This document shows positions 18,979 to 29,805 of a DNA stretch of 64,000 nt, one piece after another (the stretch's first letter is position 1; every line of letters begins with the position of its first letter). The stretch covers positions 49,196,513-49,260,512 of the forward strand of contig OY776125.1 of assembly GCA_963675135.1 (NCBI GenBank), written 5' to 3'. The translations under genes were made by a program, and so were the position numbers. Under the pieces are notes generated by a model. It saw only the letters and a program-made list of their open reading frames with translations, searched no databases and was not told the DNA's origin. This DNA comes from Galeopsis tetrahit. Its lineage: Eukaryota; Streptophyta; Magnoliopsida; Lamiales; Lamiaceae.

Positions 18979-21900
18979 TTAATTTTCATCTTCATCGTCT
19001 TCATCCTCCTCTTCGTCCTTATCCTCCTCCTCATCATCATCATCTTCCTCATCCTCATCCTCATCCTCCTCCTCATCCTCATCTTCTTCATTCTCCTCTT
19101 CATCCTCATCTTCATCCTCTTCTTCATCCCCCTCCTCTTCACCTTCAATTTCGATTAATTGGGGATTTGCAACCGTCAAGGGTACAGAAAGATTGAAATC
19201 TCCCGTAAAGACTTCAGTTGGAGTCTCTATTTGTTCTGCTTGAAATGGAGATTCATCTTCAGTATTTTTGTCCTTTTTAGGGACTTCTACCATTGACCTT
19301 GCCTTTACTTTGCAAACAGCGTGCCATTCATAACCACGTGGAGCTCCCGGATATGTGCAGTAGTATACTTGAGATACTTGATGGGCAAATACAAATGGAT
19401 CATCCCCAACATACGCCCTTTTCGAACTAACATCAACGAGCTTGTACTCCGGGTGAATTCTTGTTCTTAGATGGCCTGAATCAAACCAATGACACTTGAA
19501 CAACACAACAGTCTTTGTTGGATATCCTGGATATTCTACTTCGACGACTTCCCGTAACACCCCAAAGTAATCACTTGCATCTGCATTGTAATTCGCACTG
19601 CTAACGCAGACGCCACTGTTGGTAGTTGCCTTTGTCGATGCATACCCAGACGTATGAAATCTGTAGCCCTTCACAATATAACCGTTGTAAGTCTTTACAC
19701 GACGTAGTGGTCCCTTGTTGAGATCTCGTAAGAATCGACTGTCTAGAGCGTTATCCCGTCCCTATACGGCTCAATTTAAAATTAATTAAAATAAATATTA
19801 ATTTATTTACGTAAAACATAATTAATTAAATGGTACTCACATAACGTTCGAACCATCGGGAAAATTCACGTTGAATACGAGCATCTATATATGCATCTGA
19901 GATGTTTGGTTCTGCTCGTCGTAGTTCTTGAGTGTACATCCTAATTCACAACATTCAAAAACTTGGTTAATATTAAATGACATAAATGAAGTGGTATTTA
20001 AATAGACGATTTATATATGAAATACTTACTCAATGTATGGCTGAACTTCATCACAATTCAACAACACATACGTTTGTGCTATTTCCGCCTCCGAGTTCGT
20101 CTCCCAATATCGTTCAGTGGGTTTTCCTATTGGCCGTCCCTTAGACTTGAATATGGAGAGCATTCCATCGACCTCTTCACTGATATCGTCAGCGGATGTA
20201 CCACCGAAGTTACGTGGAGCACTTCTTAACTTTGTGTTGACGTGGTCTTCAAAGTAATAAGAACAAAACATGCCAACCTCTTCATTCAAATAAGCATTCA
20301 CAATCGATGCTTCAACGTTTGCCTTTTGTTTAGCATTGCGTTTCAAGTTGTGGAGATACCTGATATACACACACACATATATATATAAAACTTATATGAA
20401 TGCATGTGTAATTGTAATGAAATAAAAAAAGTAAGATTTTACCTTTCAAATGGGTACATCCACCTGTATTGCACCGGACCAAAAATTCTCGCTTCATACG
20501 CTAAGTGAACGGGTAAGTGTTCCATCGAGTTAAAGAAGCTAGGTGGAAAAATTTGTTCCAACTTACACAAAATCACTGGAATGTCTTCATCTAAACGAAT
20601 CATATCATCGATCGTGATCGTTGTAGCCGTTAAATCTCTAAAAAAATAGACTTAATTCAGTGATAGCCCTCCACACATTGAGAGGAAGAAGTTCTCGGAA
20701 CGCAATCGGTATCAAGCGTTGCATAAATACATGACAATCATGACTCTTCATCCTTGCAACCTTACCCGTTGTTGTGTCTACGCATCGACTCAAGTTCGAC
20801 ACGTAGCCGTCCGGAAAGTTCAACTCCTTTATCCACCTACACAATCTTTGTTTTTGTGGCTTATCCAGTGTGTAGCTAGCCTTTGGAAATTTACCTGTAC
20901 GCTCATCCTTTTTCAACTCTGGACGGCGACAAAGAGTGTCCAAATCCTCCCGAGACTTTGGAGTGTCTTTCGTCTTGCCTTCCGTGTTCATGATTGTGTG
21001 GAACACATTGTCAAACACATTCTTTTCAATGTGCATCACATCCAAATTGTGTCGTATCAATAGTGAACTCCAGTATGGTAAGTCCCAAAAAATACTCATT
21101 TTGTTCCAACCACCCTCAATTCCTCTGTTGTGTTCCGCTGCATTTTCCTCAGTACTTTTTTTCAACCCCGTCACTTGAACCTCATATAACAACCTACGTC
21201 CTGTACGGAGAGTAAATTATAAGTGACACTAAAAGCAATAGATAAATATACGTTTAGTACTCGATTATTAAATAAATGTATAAAATACCATCTCGTAGTG
21301 GAGGTCGATTGTTTGTGACTGCTCTGTTTTTTACGAAGTTCTTCTTATTTCTTCGAAACGGGTGACCTTGAGGTAAGAACCTACGGTGATTATCGAACCA
21401 TGAAACTTTTCTACTCACCGGGAGACTGAAAGCTTCAGAATTCTCCATACAATACGGACATGCTTTCTTTCCGGCCGTACTCCACCCGGACAACATACCA
21501 TATGCAGGAAAGTCGCTAATGGTCCATAAAAGAGCAGCACGCATCGTGAAGTTCTGCTTTCTAAAAACATCGTATGTTTGGACTCCATTCTCCCATAAGA
21601 AGATCAAGTCTTTTATAAGAGGTTGGAGATAAACATCCAGTTTGTCCTTTGGATTCGTTGGTCCAGGCACCAATACAGTCAGAAACATTGTTTGAGGTTT
21701 CATGCACATCCACGGAGGAAGATTATATGGAGTCAGTATCACCGGCCACAAAGAATACTGCTTCCCATGCATCCCAAACGGTGCAAAACCATCAGTACAC
21801 AAACCTAATCTCACATTCCTCGGTTCACAACCAAAATTTGGAAACACGTTGTCAAGATGTTTCCAGGCCTCTGAGTCTGCCGGATGTCGCATCTCCCTCG

Positions 21901-22910
21901 ACTCAGCCGAAGAGGAATCTGTAGCATGCCACGTCATGTGTTTATGCAGTGGCACTTGATTGATATAATCTCATCAAACGGGGAATGATAGGAAGGTAGT
22001 ACATCTTCTTATATGGCACTTTCTTCTTTGTCTTCTTCGATTGACCACCAGGTCCCTTTCGACGTGCCTCTTTGTACCGGGGATGGCCACACAATCTACA
22101 CATATTCAGACTGCTATCTTCGTCACCCCAATATAACATGCAACCATTCACACAACAATCAATCTTCTCAACCGGCAAACCAACATTCTTCAACATTTGT
22201 TTGCTTTGATGAAACGTCGTAGGCACCTTATTATTTTGAGGACAAATTTCACTGCATAACTGTGTCACTTGCTCATATGCCCTGTTAGAAAGCTTGTTCT
22301 CGGTCTTAATGTTCATGAGTCGTGCATTAAATGACAACTGTGAGTGAGATTCACAACCCGGATATAAATCTTCTTCGACTAATTTGAGCATCTCATAAAA
22401 CCGAAATGCCTCATTCGTCGGCTCCTCTTCCATGTTTGAAAAACCAGCTTCCCTGATCATTGTTTGATACATATTCGGTTCTTCGTCCCCAAACTGTTGT
22501 TCTTCGTCCCCAAACTGTTGTTCTTCGTCCCCAAACCGTTGTTCTACCTCGTTACTAGTGCCAACATGATCGAAATTTGCTTCTTCTTGATAGATTCCAG
22601 CAGTGTAATAGTAAAACACTTCATCAAATCTATAAGGCCAACGTGTTTCGCCATGACTAGTCCAATTATAATAATTATCAACGAAACCATTCTTCACAAT
22701 ATGCACTAGGACCTCATCAATCTCTTTATATTGCTTATTCTGACATTTCTTAGCATTACACGGACACCTAATGCAATTTCCACTCATGTAATGTGGCTGG
22801 CTTTTTGCAAATTCAACAAATAACACGAGTTCATTATAAAATTCCACATTCACATTTCCTCTAATCATTCTAGGAGTACAATACATCCAACGACGGTCAG
22901 GCAAATTCAT
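18979..22910 (-). pseudogene. TNP2-type CACTA transposase gene, five exons, two one-base frameshifts
   Basis: By-eye exons on the minus strand: 22910-21289, 21200-20443, 20359-20030, 19940-19841 and 19761-18979, all with GT-AG borders. Domains in order: an N-terminal transposase-associated domain (RRWMYC through the HGETRWPYRF region), the TNP2/Transposase_21 core (HMTWHATDSSS, MRHPADSEAWKHLD, LGLCTDGFAPFG, ILTPYNLPPWMCMK, NVWRAITEL), a DUF4218 region (EHLPVHLAYEA), a DUF4216 region (YPTKTVVLFKCHWFD) and an acidic tail of about 55 residues. The frame breaks at about 21945 (one extra T) and at about 20643 (a T run of seven where six keep the frame). The summed exon length minus two is divisible by three, so these are the only breaks I find. 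TNP2 proteins cut the transposon ends. QQFGDEE is repeated three times near residue 145. Confidence 0.88.
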
Positions 22911-23010
22911 CTTCTAAACATTTAAGTGGAGCAACACATTACTAAACTAAACTTATAATAAATTCAAACAAAACTTATGATATATATAAAACATGTAATT
23001 ACATTATATT

Positions 23011-23577
23011 GAATTTTATATATAGAGTAAATTAAAAATGGTAGAAAATGTACCGTAATTTGATGTTTCTGAATACCCGAGCATGAGCATAAAAAAATTA
23101 GGCAGTAGAAAGTTTTGGTGTAAATTTGCAATACGAAAGTGAAGTGGAAAAAAAGAAAGTTTTAGGAATTTCCCGACGGATATGCCGACGGACTTATCTT
23201 TCCGTCGGCATTTCACCGCCCAAAATTTCCGTCAGTCAAGATCAATGCCGACGTATTATCCGTCGGCATTTATCAAATGGTGAATTCCGACGGAAACTTA
23301 ATTTCGTCGGCATTTCACCGCCCAAAATTTCCGTCAGTCAAGATAAATGCCGACGGATTATCCGTCGGCATTTATCGAATGGTGAATTCCGACGGAAACT
23401 TAATTCCGTCGGCATTTCACCGCCCAAAATTTCCGTCAGTCAAGATAAATGCCGACGGATTATCCGTCGGCATTTATCAAATGGTGAATTCCGACGGAAA
23501 CTTAATTCCGTCGGCATTTGGCGTGTTATTATTTTTTTTTTTTATTAATTAATTCAATTTTTTGTATATATAGCAAC
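23011..23577. promoter_or_regulatory. Divergent promoter region with three 102 bp motif-bearing repeats
   Basis: A leftward TATA box (TATATATAAAA, 23015-23025, minus) serves TNP2, and a rightward one (TATATATAG, 23565-23573) serves the GRF gene. Between them, from 23170 to 23516, lie CCGACGGA motifs organised in three near-identical 102 bp units starting at 23211, 23313 and 23415. Each unit has a palindrome made of GCCGACGGAT and its inverse. Because TNPA-type proteins bind such motifs in En/Spm, this looks like an autoregulated bidirectional promoter. Confidence 0.65.
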
Positions 23578-23632
23578 AACACAAAGCTCACACACACCAT
23601 ATTCGATTTTTTCTATTTTGCAAAGAAATATC

Positions 23633-24016
23633 ATGTCTTCTTCATCTTCTATTCGATTTCAGCAAGGCCTTGTTTGTTATTGTGGAAAGGCATGTCGTAC
23701 ATATGCTTCTAAACAACCTAGAAGTAAAGGGAGGATATTTCATAATTGTCCTGACTCCCAAAGTGATGGCGGTGGATGTGGTTTCTTTGTATGGGCTGAC
23801 ACTCTAGAAAAGTGTGTTGTTGACAAGAATCAAGAATCTAATCAAAGTGACCAAGAAACTGAAGACATGAAGAAAATGACTCAAGAGATGAAGAAATTGG
23901 TTACAGAGATCAAGAATTTGGCTGAAGAAATCAAGGATTTAATCAAAGTGAACAAAATCATTTTGATTGTGCTAGTTGTCATGGTTGCATCTACCACCTT
24001 CAAGTGGTTTGGTTAA
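23633..24016 (+). CDS. Small GRF-type zinc-finger protein with coiled coil and C-terminal membrane segment
   Basis: The 127-residue product starts at the ATG 23633-23635 (MSSSSSIRF). Residues ~13-55 form a GRF zinc finger: CYCGKACRTYASKQPRSKGR, then HNCP and GCGFFVWAD. GRF fingers bind single-stranded nucleic acid in several nucleases and helicases. Residues ~75-108 are a heptad-rich coiled coil (MKKMTQEMKKLVTEIKNLAE), and the last ~18 residues are hydrophobic (IILIVLVVMVAST), a possible tail anchor. The gene has one exon and is divergent from TNP2 across a shared promoter. Proteins of this layout are common in plant genomes, but their role in CACTA elements is not known to me. It may be a captured host gene or a genuine transposon accessory gene. 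Confidence 0.8.
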   Translation: MSSSSSIRFQQGLVCYCGKACRTYASKQPRSKGRIFHNCPDSQSDGGGCGFFVWADTLEKCVVDKNQESNQSDQETEDMKKMTQEMKKLVTEIKNLAEEIKDLIKVNKIILIVLVVMVASTTFKWFG

Positions 24017-24245
24017 ATATATGTATAATGCACTCTATATGAGGCTATTTTAATTTGTACTAAAATGCACTCTTCAAGTGGTTTAAATCTATATCTAGAA
24101 TGCACTCTAAATGAGATTATTTTGTACTCAATGAAACAAATGAATGCACCCTATTTTCATCTATACACCAATAAACTACACAAATAAACTGCAATATATA
24201 GTTCAACATATTTTTCAACATAAACATAAATATATACATAAAGAT

Positions 24246-24335
24246 AAATAAGTTCAACAGAAAATTAAATAAGTTCAACAGAAAATTAAATAAGTTCAAC
24301 AAAAAAATAAATTAGTTCAACACAAAATTAAATTG
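24246..24335. repeat. Short tandem repeat with AAGTTCAACA units
   Basis: Units of about 22 bp (AAATAAGTTCAACAGAAAATT) occur about four times just downstream of the TNPA stop, in its likely 3' untranslated region. The same words continue into the end of the coding region as TTGTTCAA. Confidence 0.75.
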
Positions 24336-24345
24336 TTCAAATTGT

Positions 24346-26024
24346 TCAACCAGGATAGTTGCCAGGATAGTTGCCAGGATAGTTGCCAGTGCCGGGAAAG
24401 TTAAAATATTCATCCATACCATCATTCAAGTTGACGTTGCCACCGTCGGCCTGACCTGCATCTTGACCTGCAGCTTGATCTGGAGCTGGAGCTGGAGCTG
24501 GAGTTGGCGGTGGTTGCCCCATCGTCTGTTGATAGATGGCCTCGATCTGCTCAGCAGACATCCCCAACGTCCGACCCGCATTGGTACTCCAGAGGCGGAA
24601 GTAGTTCTCGAACGTTGCCATGACGTTCGGATCCGGGACGGCAGTGGAGGATACGGACGGCTGCGATGCACTCCGGGCCGACCGACCACTTGGTGTCCTC
24701 ACGGCGCTGCTCATCCCACCAAGGCCAAGGACCCTTCCCTTGGAGGTCGGGGCAACGTCAAGGTAACACTGGTCCACGTCAACAACCGGAGGGGTACCGC
24801 TGCTTCCGGATTCAGCAGTAGTCGTGGCGGTGGCTTGCGTCTCAGCCTCTTCAATCCTCTGTCGGACGCTCAACTACATAATTAAAAAATTAAAATTAAT
24901 TTAATTATCTATATATATATATATATAATGTAATTAATACATAAATTTAATTAAACTTACGTGGAGGTCAGTAGTGCGCCCATAGGTGGACGTCTGTGTA
25001 TCGGCATTAAACGGATGAAGAAGGCTCAGCCGATCCAAGTGGGTGTGGGGACGTCCAGTCTCCCGCTCCTATTACGTATCAAATAAACATATACAAATTC
25101 ATTTAGATAACTAATATAAAATAATTAACTATAATTATTTAATTTTTAAATAATTAAATAAAACTTACGAGAGCAAGTGATTGCTCGAGGACGGACCGAG
25201 CTCCCCCCCGATGCACTGCCATCCCGCCTCCAACGTCGGTTCTGCGGTTGGCCCGAGCTTTGTCACACTTGTCTTGGTAATCCTGGGTCATCCACTTCTC
25301 AACCAACGACTCCCACAGGTCAACACCATCCTCGTCTTTCCCCAGAACAAGATTTTTGTCTTCATCACGCCAGGCCTTTCTCCAGTCGTACATCATGTTC
25401 GTGTACCGAGTAGAACAAAGATTGTACCACTTCTCGTAAATAGCGGCGTCCGAGTAGATCGTCGTATCCCAACGGGCCTTTTTCTATACAAATAAATATT
25501 CAACATATTTATCAAATAATATGAATAATTAGTTATTTAATAAACTTTAAATATTGTAATTATATACCTGGAACTCCTCGAAATAATCATCCTTTTTAGA
25601 TTGTGGCACCTTCGACCAAGTGATAGCACCCTTAGAAATCTTGCAATCCTTAAAGGATTTTGTGCACATCCTGGACACCCCATTACCGGGCATCAACCTG
25701 TAAAATTATTAACAAATTTATAAACTAACACATTATAAATAAATAAATAAAGTTAATCGTTATTGAATCTCATCAAACATTAGAATTATTGACTTACGCT
25801 CCTGAAACGATGTCAATGACTTTCCTTTTGTCTCGAACAGGATGCTGACGAGAAGAGGATGACGAACCAACCGACATCGTAGTCGGCGGCGGCGGCGACA
25901 CTGCCACAGGAGGAGGAGGAGGAGCCGTCACAGGAACTGATTCATCCCGAGACCTCCTTGCACGTGACCAAAGTGACGACCTACGACGTGAACCCGAACC
26001 CTGATTCGGTACTTGTTCACTCAT
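24346..26024 (-). CDS. TNPA-like CACTA protein (Ptta/En/Spm, Transposase_24 type), five exons
   Basis: By-eye exons on the minus strand: 26024-25798, 25697-25568, 25483-25169, 25068-24961 and 24873-24346. All have GT-AG borders and the total of 1308 bases gives 435 residues without a stop. The N-terminus is Ser/Arg/Pro-rich. The central region has the family's conserved stretch (WSKVPQSKKDDYFEEF, YDWRKAWRDEDKN, KCDKARANRRTDVGGGMAVH). The C-terminal exon has LDVAPTSKGRVLGLGGM followed by a Pro/Ala-rich tail ending in three NYPG repeats. TNPA-type proteins bind the subterminal motifs, help transposition and regulate the element's promoter. The gene looks intact, so it could act on related elements in trans. 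Confidence 0.87.
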
Positions 26025-26887
26025 CTGTTTCAATCAATAAAAAATACATAATTTTACTAATTATCAATTTAATGAACATATTGCTAATTTAAAATTTTTA
26101 CTAATATATCATATTCCTAATTTAATCAACATATTCCTAATTTAAATCAAAACAATATATATATAACCTAATTACAACGTGATACCACCGTCGAACCATC
26201 TAATTAACTAATAATTTAAACAATTGATTGAAACATGCATCACCTACATTAAAAATATTTCTAAATTAACATATTCCTAAATTAACAAATCTAAACATAA
26301 TTAAAATAATACTTTTCTAATTTGAGTTTTCTAATTATCAATTTAATGAACATATTCCTAATTTAATTTTTTTACTAATATAGCATATTCCTAATTTAAT
26401 TAATCAACATATTCCTAATTTAATCAACAATAACCTAATTTAATTATTATTTTTCTACCTAACTTAATCAATAATAAAAAATTGAACATATATATTCCTA
26501 AATTAACAAACCTAAAACTAATTAAAATAATAATTTTCTAATTTAAACAATTGATTGAAACATGCACTACCTACATTAAAAATATTCTATATCAAAATTA
26601 CACCATTAAATTAAACTAGTAATTAACTATATAACAATTAATTAATGTATACATATAACAATTAATTAATTAATTAACCTTAAAAACCTACTCGATCTAT
26701 CAAAATTATTCTTAATCAACAAATTAAATTAACTAACGTACATACTAACATGATCATAATATTTTAACAACTAACTAAATCAATATAACATGCAAATCAA
26801 CATTAAATTATTCATATTTACATATATCCATGCATAAACATATATAAGTATTAAAATTAAGTAATAAAACTAATTAAGAAAACGTAC
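26025..26887 (-). other. Intron in the 5' untranslated region of TNPA
   Basis: The acceptor is GAAACAG directly before the ATG at 26024, and the donor is ATACG followed by GTACG at about 26887. The interval is very AT-rich, with repeated CATATTCCTAATTTAA words and no coding sequence. Confidence 0.6.
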
Positions 26888-27023
26888 CGTATCAATGTAA
26901 TCGAAGAAATTTGCTTCAATAGCCTCGTCCTCGTCTTCGTCTTCCCCACCGAATCCTCACTCACGCGCACGCCCCCTTTTTTTTTTCTAAAACGAACTGA
27001 TTGATTTGAGGCCCTTATATAAT
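26888..27023 (-). promoter_or_regulatory. TATA box and leader exon of TNPA
   Basis: The minus strand reads ATTATATAAG at 27014-27023, followed by a leader exon ending at 26888. CCGACGGA motifs of the right arm begin just upstream, at about 27035. Confidence 0.6.
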
Positions 27024-27024
27024 A

Positions 27025-27383
27025 AAAAAAATATTTGCCGACGGATTTTCCGTCGGCATTTCCCTCGGTAACCGCCCACTATTAATGGGAACCGTTACCT
27101 TTTTGGAAAACGAGGCGGTGCGAATTCAACGGGTCAGATGCCGACGGAATATCCGTCGGCATTTCCGTCGGCAAACATATTTCAAAATTCCGTCTGCATA
27201 TTCCCTCGGTAAATGCTGACGGAACGGAAATCCGTCAGCATTTCCCTCGGTAAATGCTGACGGATCAGAAATCCGTCAGCATTGACGTTGACTTTTCATT
27301 CCGTCAGCATTTCCGTCGGAAATGCCGACGGATTATAATCCGTCGGCATTTATCCGTCCCTGTAGCGCGCGTTTTTTGTAGTG
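27025..27383. repeat. Right terminal and subterminal arm of CACTA-1
   Basis: About fifteen CCGACGGA or TGACGGA motifs occur, many head to head, ending in the inverted CACTACAAAA terminus. Some motifs are TGACGGA variants (27215-27310), which suggests local tandem duplication. Confidence 0.85.
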
Positions 27384-27850
27384 GAGAGAGGTTACGAAGG
27401 CTGCATCACTGATGTTCACAACTCGGCCACGTGTGCTGCATTCCTTCACGTAGTCCCGCAGTTTCTGCAGCTTCTCCTGTCGAAGCCCATGGCTCGAGTC
27501 GAGCTGATGACTCGTGAACATCTGTTCTCGGCATATTTTCCGCAGCTTTCGCCATTTGTCGCCCACGGGCAGGAAGGCAACCGAGTCCTTGTGGTGGTCG
27601 TAGCTTTGTACGGCGACGGGGATAGGGCGGCTGGAAAAGACGCGGTCGTTGGTTTGTAGTATTTCTTTTGCAATTTCAGGGGAGCTGAAGGGACATTAAG
27701 GGGCCGTATGTTTTGGATAGTTTGGCTAGTGATTGGTGGTGGTTCTTGCCAAGTTTGAGAGCGTTTCCGATTATCGGAAACTGGTAAGGCCCCGGCGGAA
27801 GATTTACTCGACGCCGGCGACCGGAGCTCAGGAGATGAAAGCACATCCCC
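27384..27850 (-). pseudogene. Cytochrome P450 pseudogene, N-terminal segment (CYP76-like)
   Basis: From 27835 leftward the minus strand encodes the proline hinge and start of the enzyme (NLPPGPYQFPIIGNALKLG, SKTYGPLMSLQL). The frame then shifts at about 27678, where roughly ten codons expected in this family are missing, and resumes in another frame with an EIAKEILQTNDRVFSSRP-type region. It continues through VGDKWRKLRKICREQM, a C-helix landmark, to SDAAFVTSL at the CACTA insertion. The membrane anchor before the hinge is unclear and probably also frame-damaged. The gene was therefore broken by a small deletion and by the insertion; the order is not known. Confidence 0.85.
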
Positions 27851-28121
27851 ATAGTAGAACTAGAACAGGCACAACAAGTGTTGCAAATTCCATTTATTTT
27901 TGTCTCTCTAAGAGTAAGACTCAATGTGATCTTGTAAGGAGATGGACTGACAAATGCCTTTTAAATAATCAACTTAGTCTATCAGCATTATTTGATGAAT
28001 TTATTATGGTTTGTGATTTTTCATCCGTCCAAACCCAATCTAGGGTTTAGAGTTAATGAGATAGGTTTTAGGGTTTGGTGTTTTAGAAGAAAATTAGTAG
28101 ATAAAAAGAGTTGAAAGTTAT
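27851..28121. other. P450 upstream sequence, no further gene seen
   Basis: This stretch would hold the P450 start and promoter. I see no convincing start codon in frame and no other gene. Confidence 0.4.
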
Positions 28122-28123
28122 TA

Positions 28124-28261
28124 CTCCCTCCGTCCCCCCGAAACAACTTTCACAGGTAGGTGAACACGCAAATTAAGAAAGTGTAATAATGAGTAGAGTT
28201 TTTAGAGTAATTATGTATACTTTTATGTATATAATTATACTGGAAAGAAAAAAGTTCACTT
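28124..28261 (+). mobile_element. Stowaway-like MITE, left part
   Basis: It begins CTCCCTCCGTCC after TA (28122-28123), the Stowaway terminal signature, and carries AACAACTTTCAC, matched inverted at 41641-41655. Element B interrupts it at 28262. Confidence 0.75.
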
Positions 28262-29607
28262 TGTTGGGATATGAATCCTAGAACAAGTCCTAAATGATGA
28301 ATAAAAGATAAAAGATAAAGTTTTGATAAGCCAAAAGTAGACTTGAATATTTTCTAAGTATTGACTGATCTAGTCTAGTTGAGTTGAAGTCGTCTTGTAC
28401 AGATCAGTAGAATTCAAAAGACAAGTACAGTTTTATATTACAAGTATTATTGAAAGATAAGTACGATTTATAAGTACTTCATATATTCATATTATGTATA
28501 TGTTAGATTGTTATTGAGCTATGAATAATTATTGTATAGAGCTCATGGTTTTATATGTAATAGATAGATTCATTGTATAGTTATAAGTTGACTAAGCTTT
28601 GTTATAAAAGCTTAATGTAATGTAATAGTCTTATTAGATTAGATGATAGGGCTAGATTAGTTCTATTAGAAGTCTACTGCACAAGAAGAGAAGACCAGTC
28701 TACTACTCAAGACAGGTGGACTACAAGTCAAGTGCATCTACTAGACTACACAAGACAAGATAACATGAAGTTAGTTACAAAAGCGTGTTGAAGATAAAGA
28801 TTGAAGAATTAGTTAAGGAATAACTAATTAACTGAAGAAACGCGTGTATGGATAAGAAGATTCAGTTAAAGTTAGTTTTCAAGAAAGGTTGGTTACAACT
28901 ACCTGAATTCTTGAAGTTCGAAGTCTATAAATACTTGAAGGAGTTTATCACTTGAAGACTACTGACGACTGAAAACAGATTACTGATAATCGAGATACTG
29001 ATTACTGAGATATTGATACTACAAGCTTTGTTGAAGATTCAAGTGAAGTTTTCTCTCAGAGATTGAAGTTCAGAAAGTAAAGCTACACAAGACAAGTGAA
29101 GATCAGAAGGCTACTACTGAACGAAGAGAAGTTTTATTTTCGTTTTGTTATTTCAAGTTGCTTGATACTTGTAAATCGCTAGTAAGATCGAAGAGGCACT
29201 TGGAAGTGTTATCGAGAAGATCTAAGTCTTATTTCTTGGGACTTAAAGCTACAAGAACATATTACTCGATTGGAAGAGTTAATAAGAATTTCACAACTGG
29301 GTTTGTGAGAGTGGATGTAGACAAGTTGTCGAACCACTATAAAATCGTTGTGTGTTGATTTACTTTACTGTTTGTTTAATTGCTTAATTGATTAAATTGC
29401 TTATCTAAACAAGACAAGTAGAGTATTCATACAGAAGTTCAAATTACGAATATAAGTTGAGTATAAACTTTAATTGGGCTCATTGATAATTTCGTATTCC
29501 GCACAGTGTAATTCTGATATATCGAAAGATTTTAGAAAAGTCTATTCACCCCCCTCTAGACATTTTCTTTAGCTTCCCTCGATATTAACTCAACTTAGGG
29601 ACCTACA
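28262..29607 (+). repeat. 5' LTR of element B
   Basis: This 1346 bp LTR is nearly identical to 40200-41545. A TATA box CTATAAATAC lies at 28925-28934. A 66-codon frame inside it (29158-29358) is present in both LTRs but shows no protein family. Confidence 0.95.
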
Positions 29608-29609
29608 AG

Positions 29610-29621
29610 TGGTATCAGAGC
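29610..29621 (+). other. Primer binding site of element B
   Basis: TGGTATCAGAGC starts two bases after the LTR and matches initiator tRNA-Met. Confidence 0.95.
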
Positions 29622-29805
29622 AGTAGTTTACGAACTGCTGTTTCTTGATAACCGACTTAAGACTTAGGGTGAAGTCTTGGTCCTTGATTGTTCTTGTATA
29701 CGTGTTCTTGATCATATTCTTGTAACATCTGTTTTCGTGCTCCCGGTTCGTGACTTATCTGTTATTCTTGATCATAACTCTACTTAGCACTTATTTCTTG
29801 AAATC

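Larger units (their letters stand above)
17218..27383 (-). mobile_element. CACTA (En/Spm) DNA transposon CACTA-1, 10.2 kb, inserted in a P450 exon
   Basis: The ends are CACTACAAAAAA at 17218 and the inverted TTTTTTGTAGTG ending at 27383, flanked by the 3 bp direct repeat GAG (17215-17217 and 27384-27386). Three-base duplications and CACTA ends define the superfamily. Subterminal arms carry many CCGACGGA/TCCGTCGG motifs. Genes: TNPA-like (24346-26024, minus), TNP2 transposase (18979-22910, minus, two frameshifts), and a GRF zinc-finger gene (23633-24016, plus). The element splits the P450 coding frame exactly; the flanking codons join without loss once one GAG is discounted. Confidence 0.97.

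Noticed and set aside
18942..19148. Met/Lys/Arg-rich small protein on the minus strand
   Set aside because: It is a shifted-frame reading of the acidic tail of TNP2 caused by TCCTCATCC-type repeats.
23170..23516. CRISPR-like array
   Set aside because: Regular repeats but no unique spacers, and the context is a plant CACTA transposon with the same motif at both ends.
29158..29358. 66-codon frame repeated at 41096-41296
   Set aside because: Same situation in the B LTRs: a transcribed leader region, no family resemblance.
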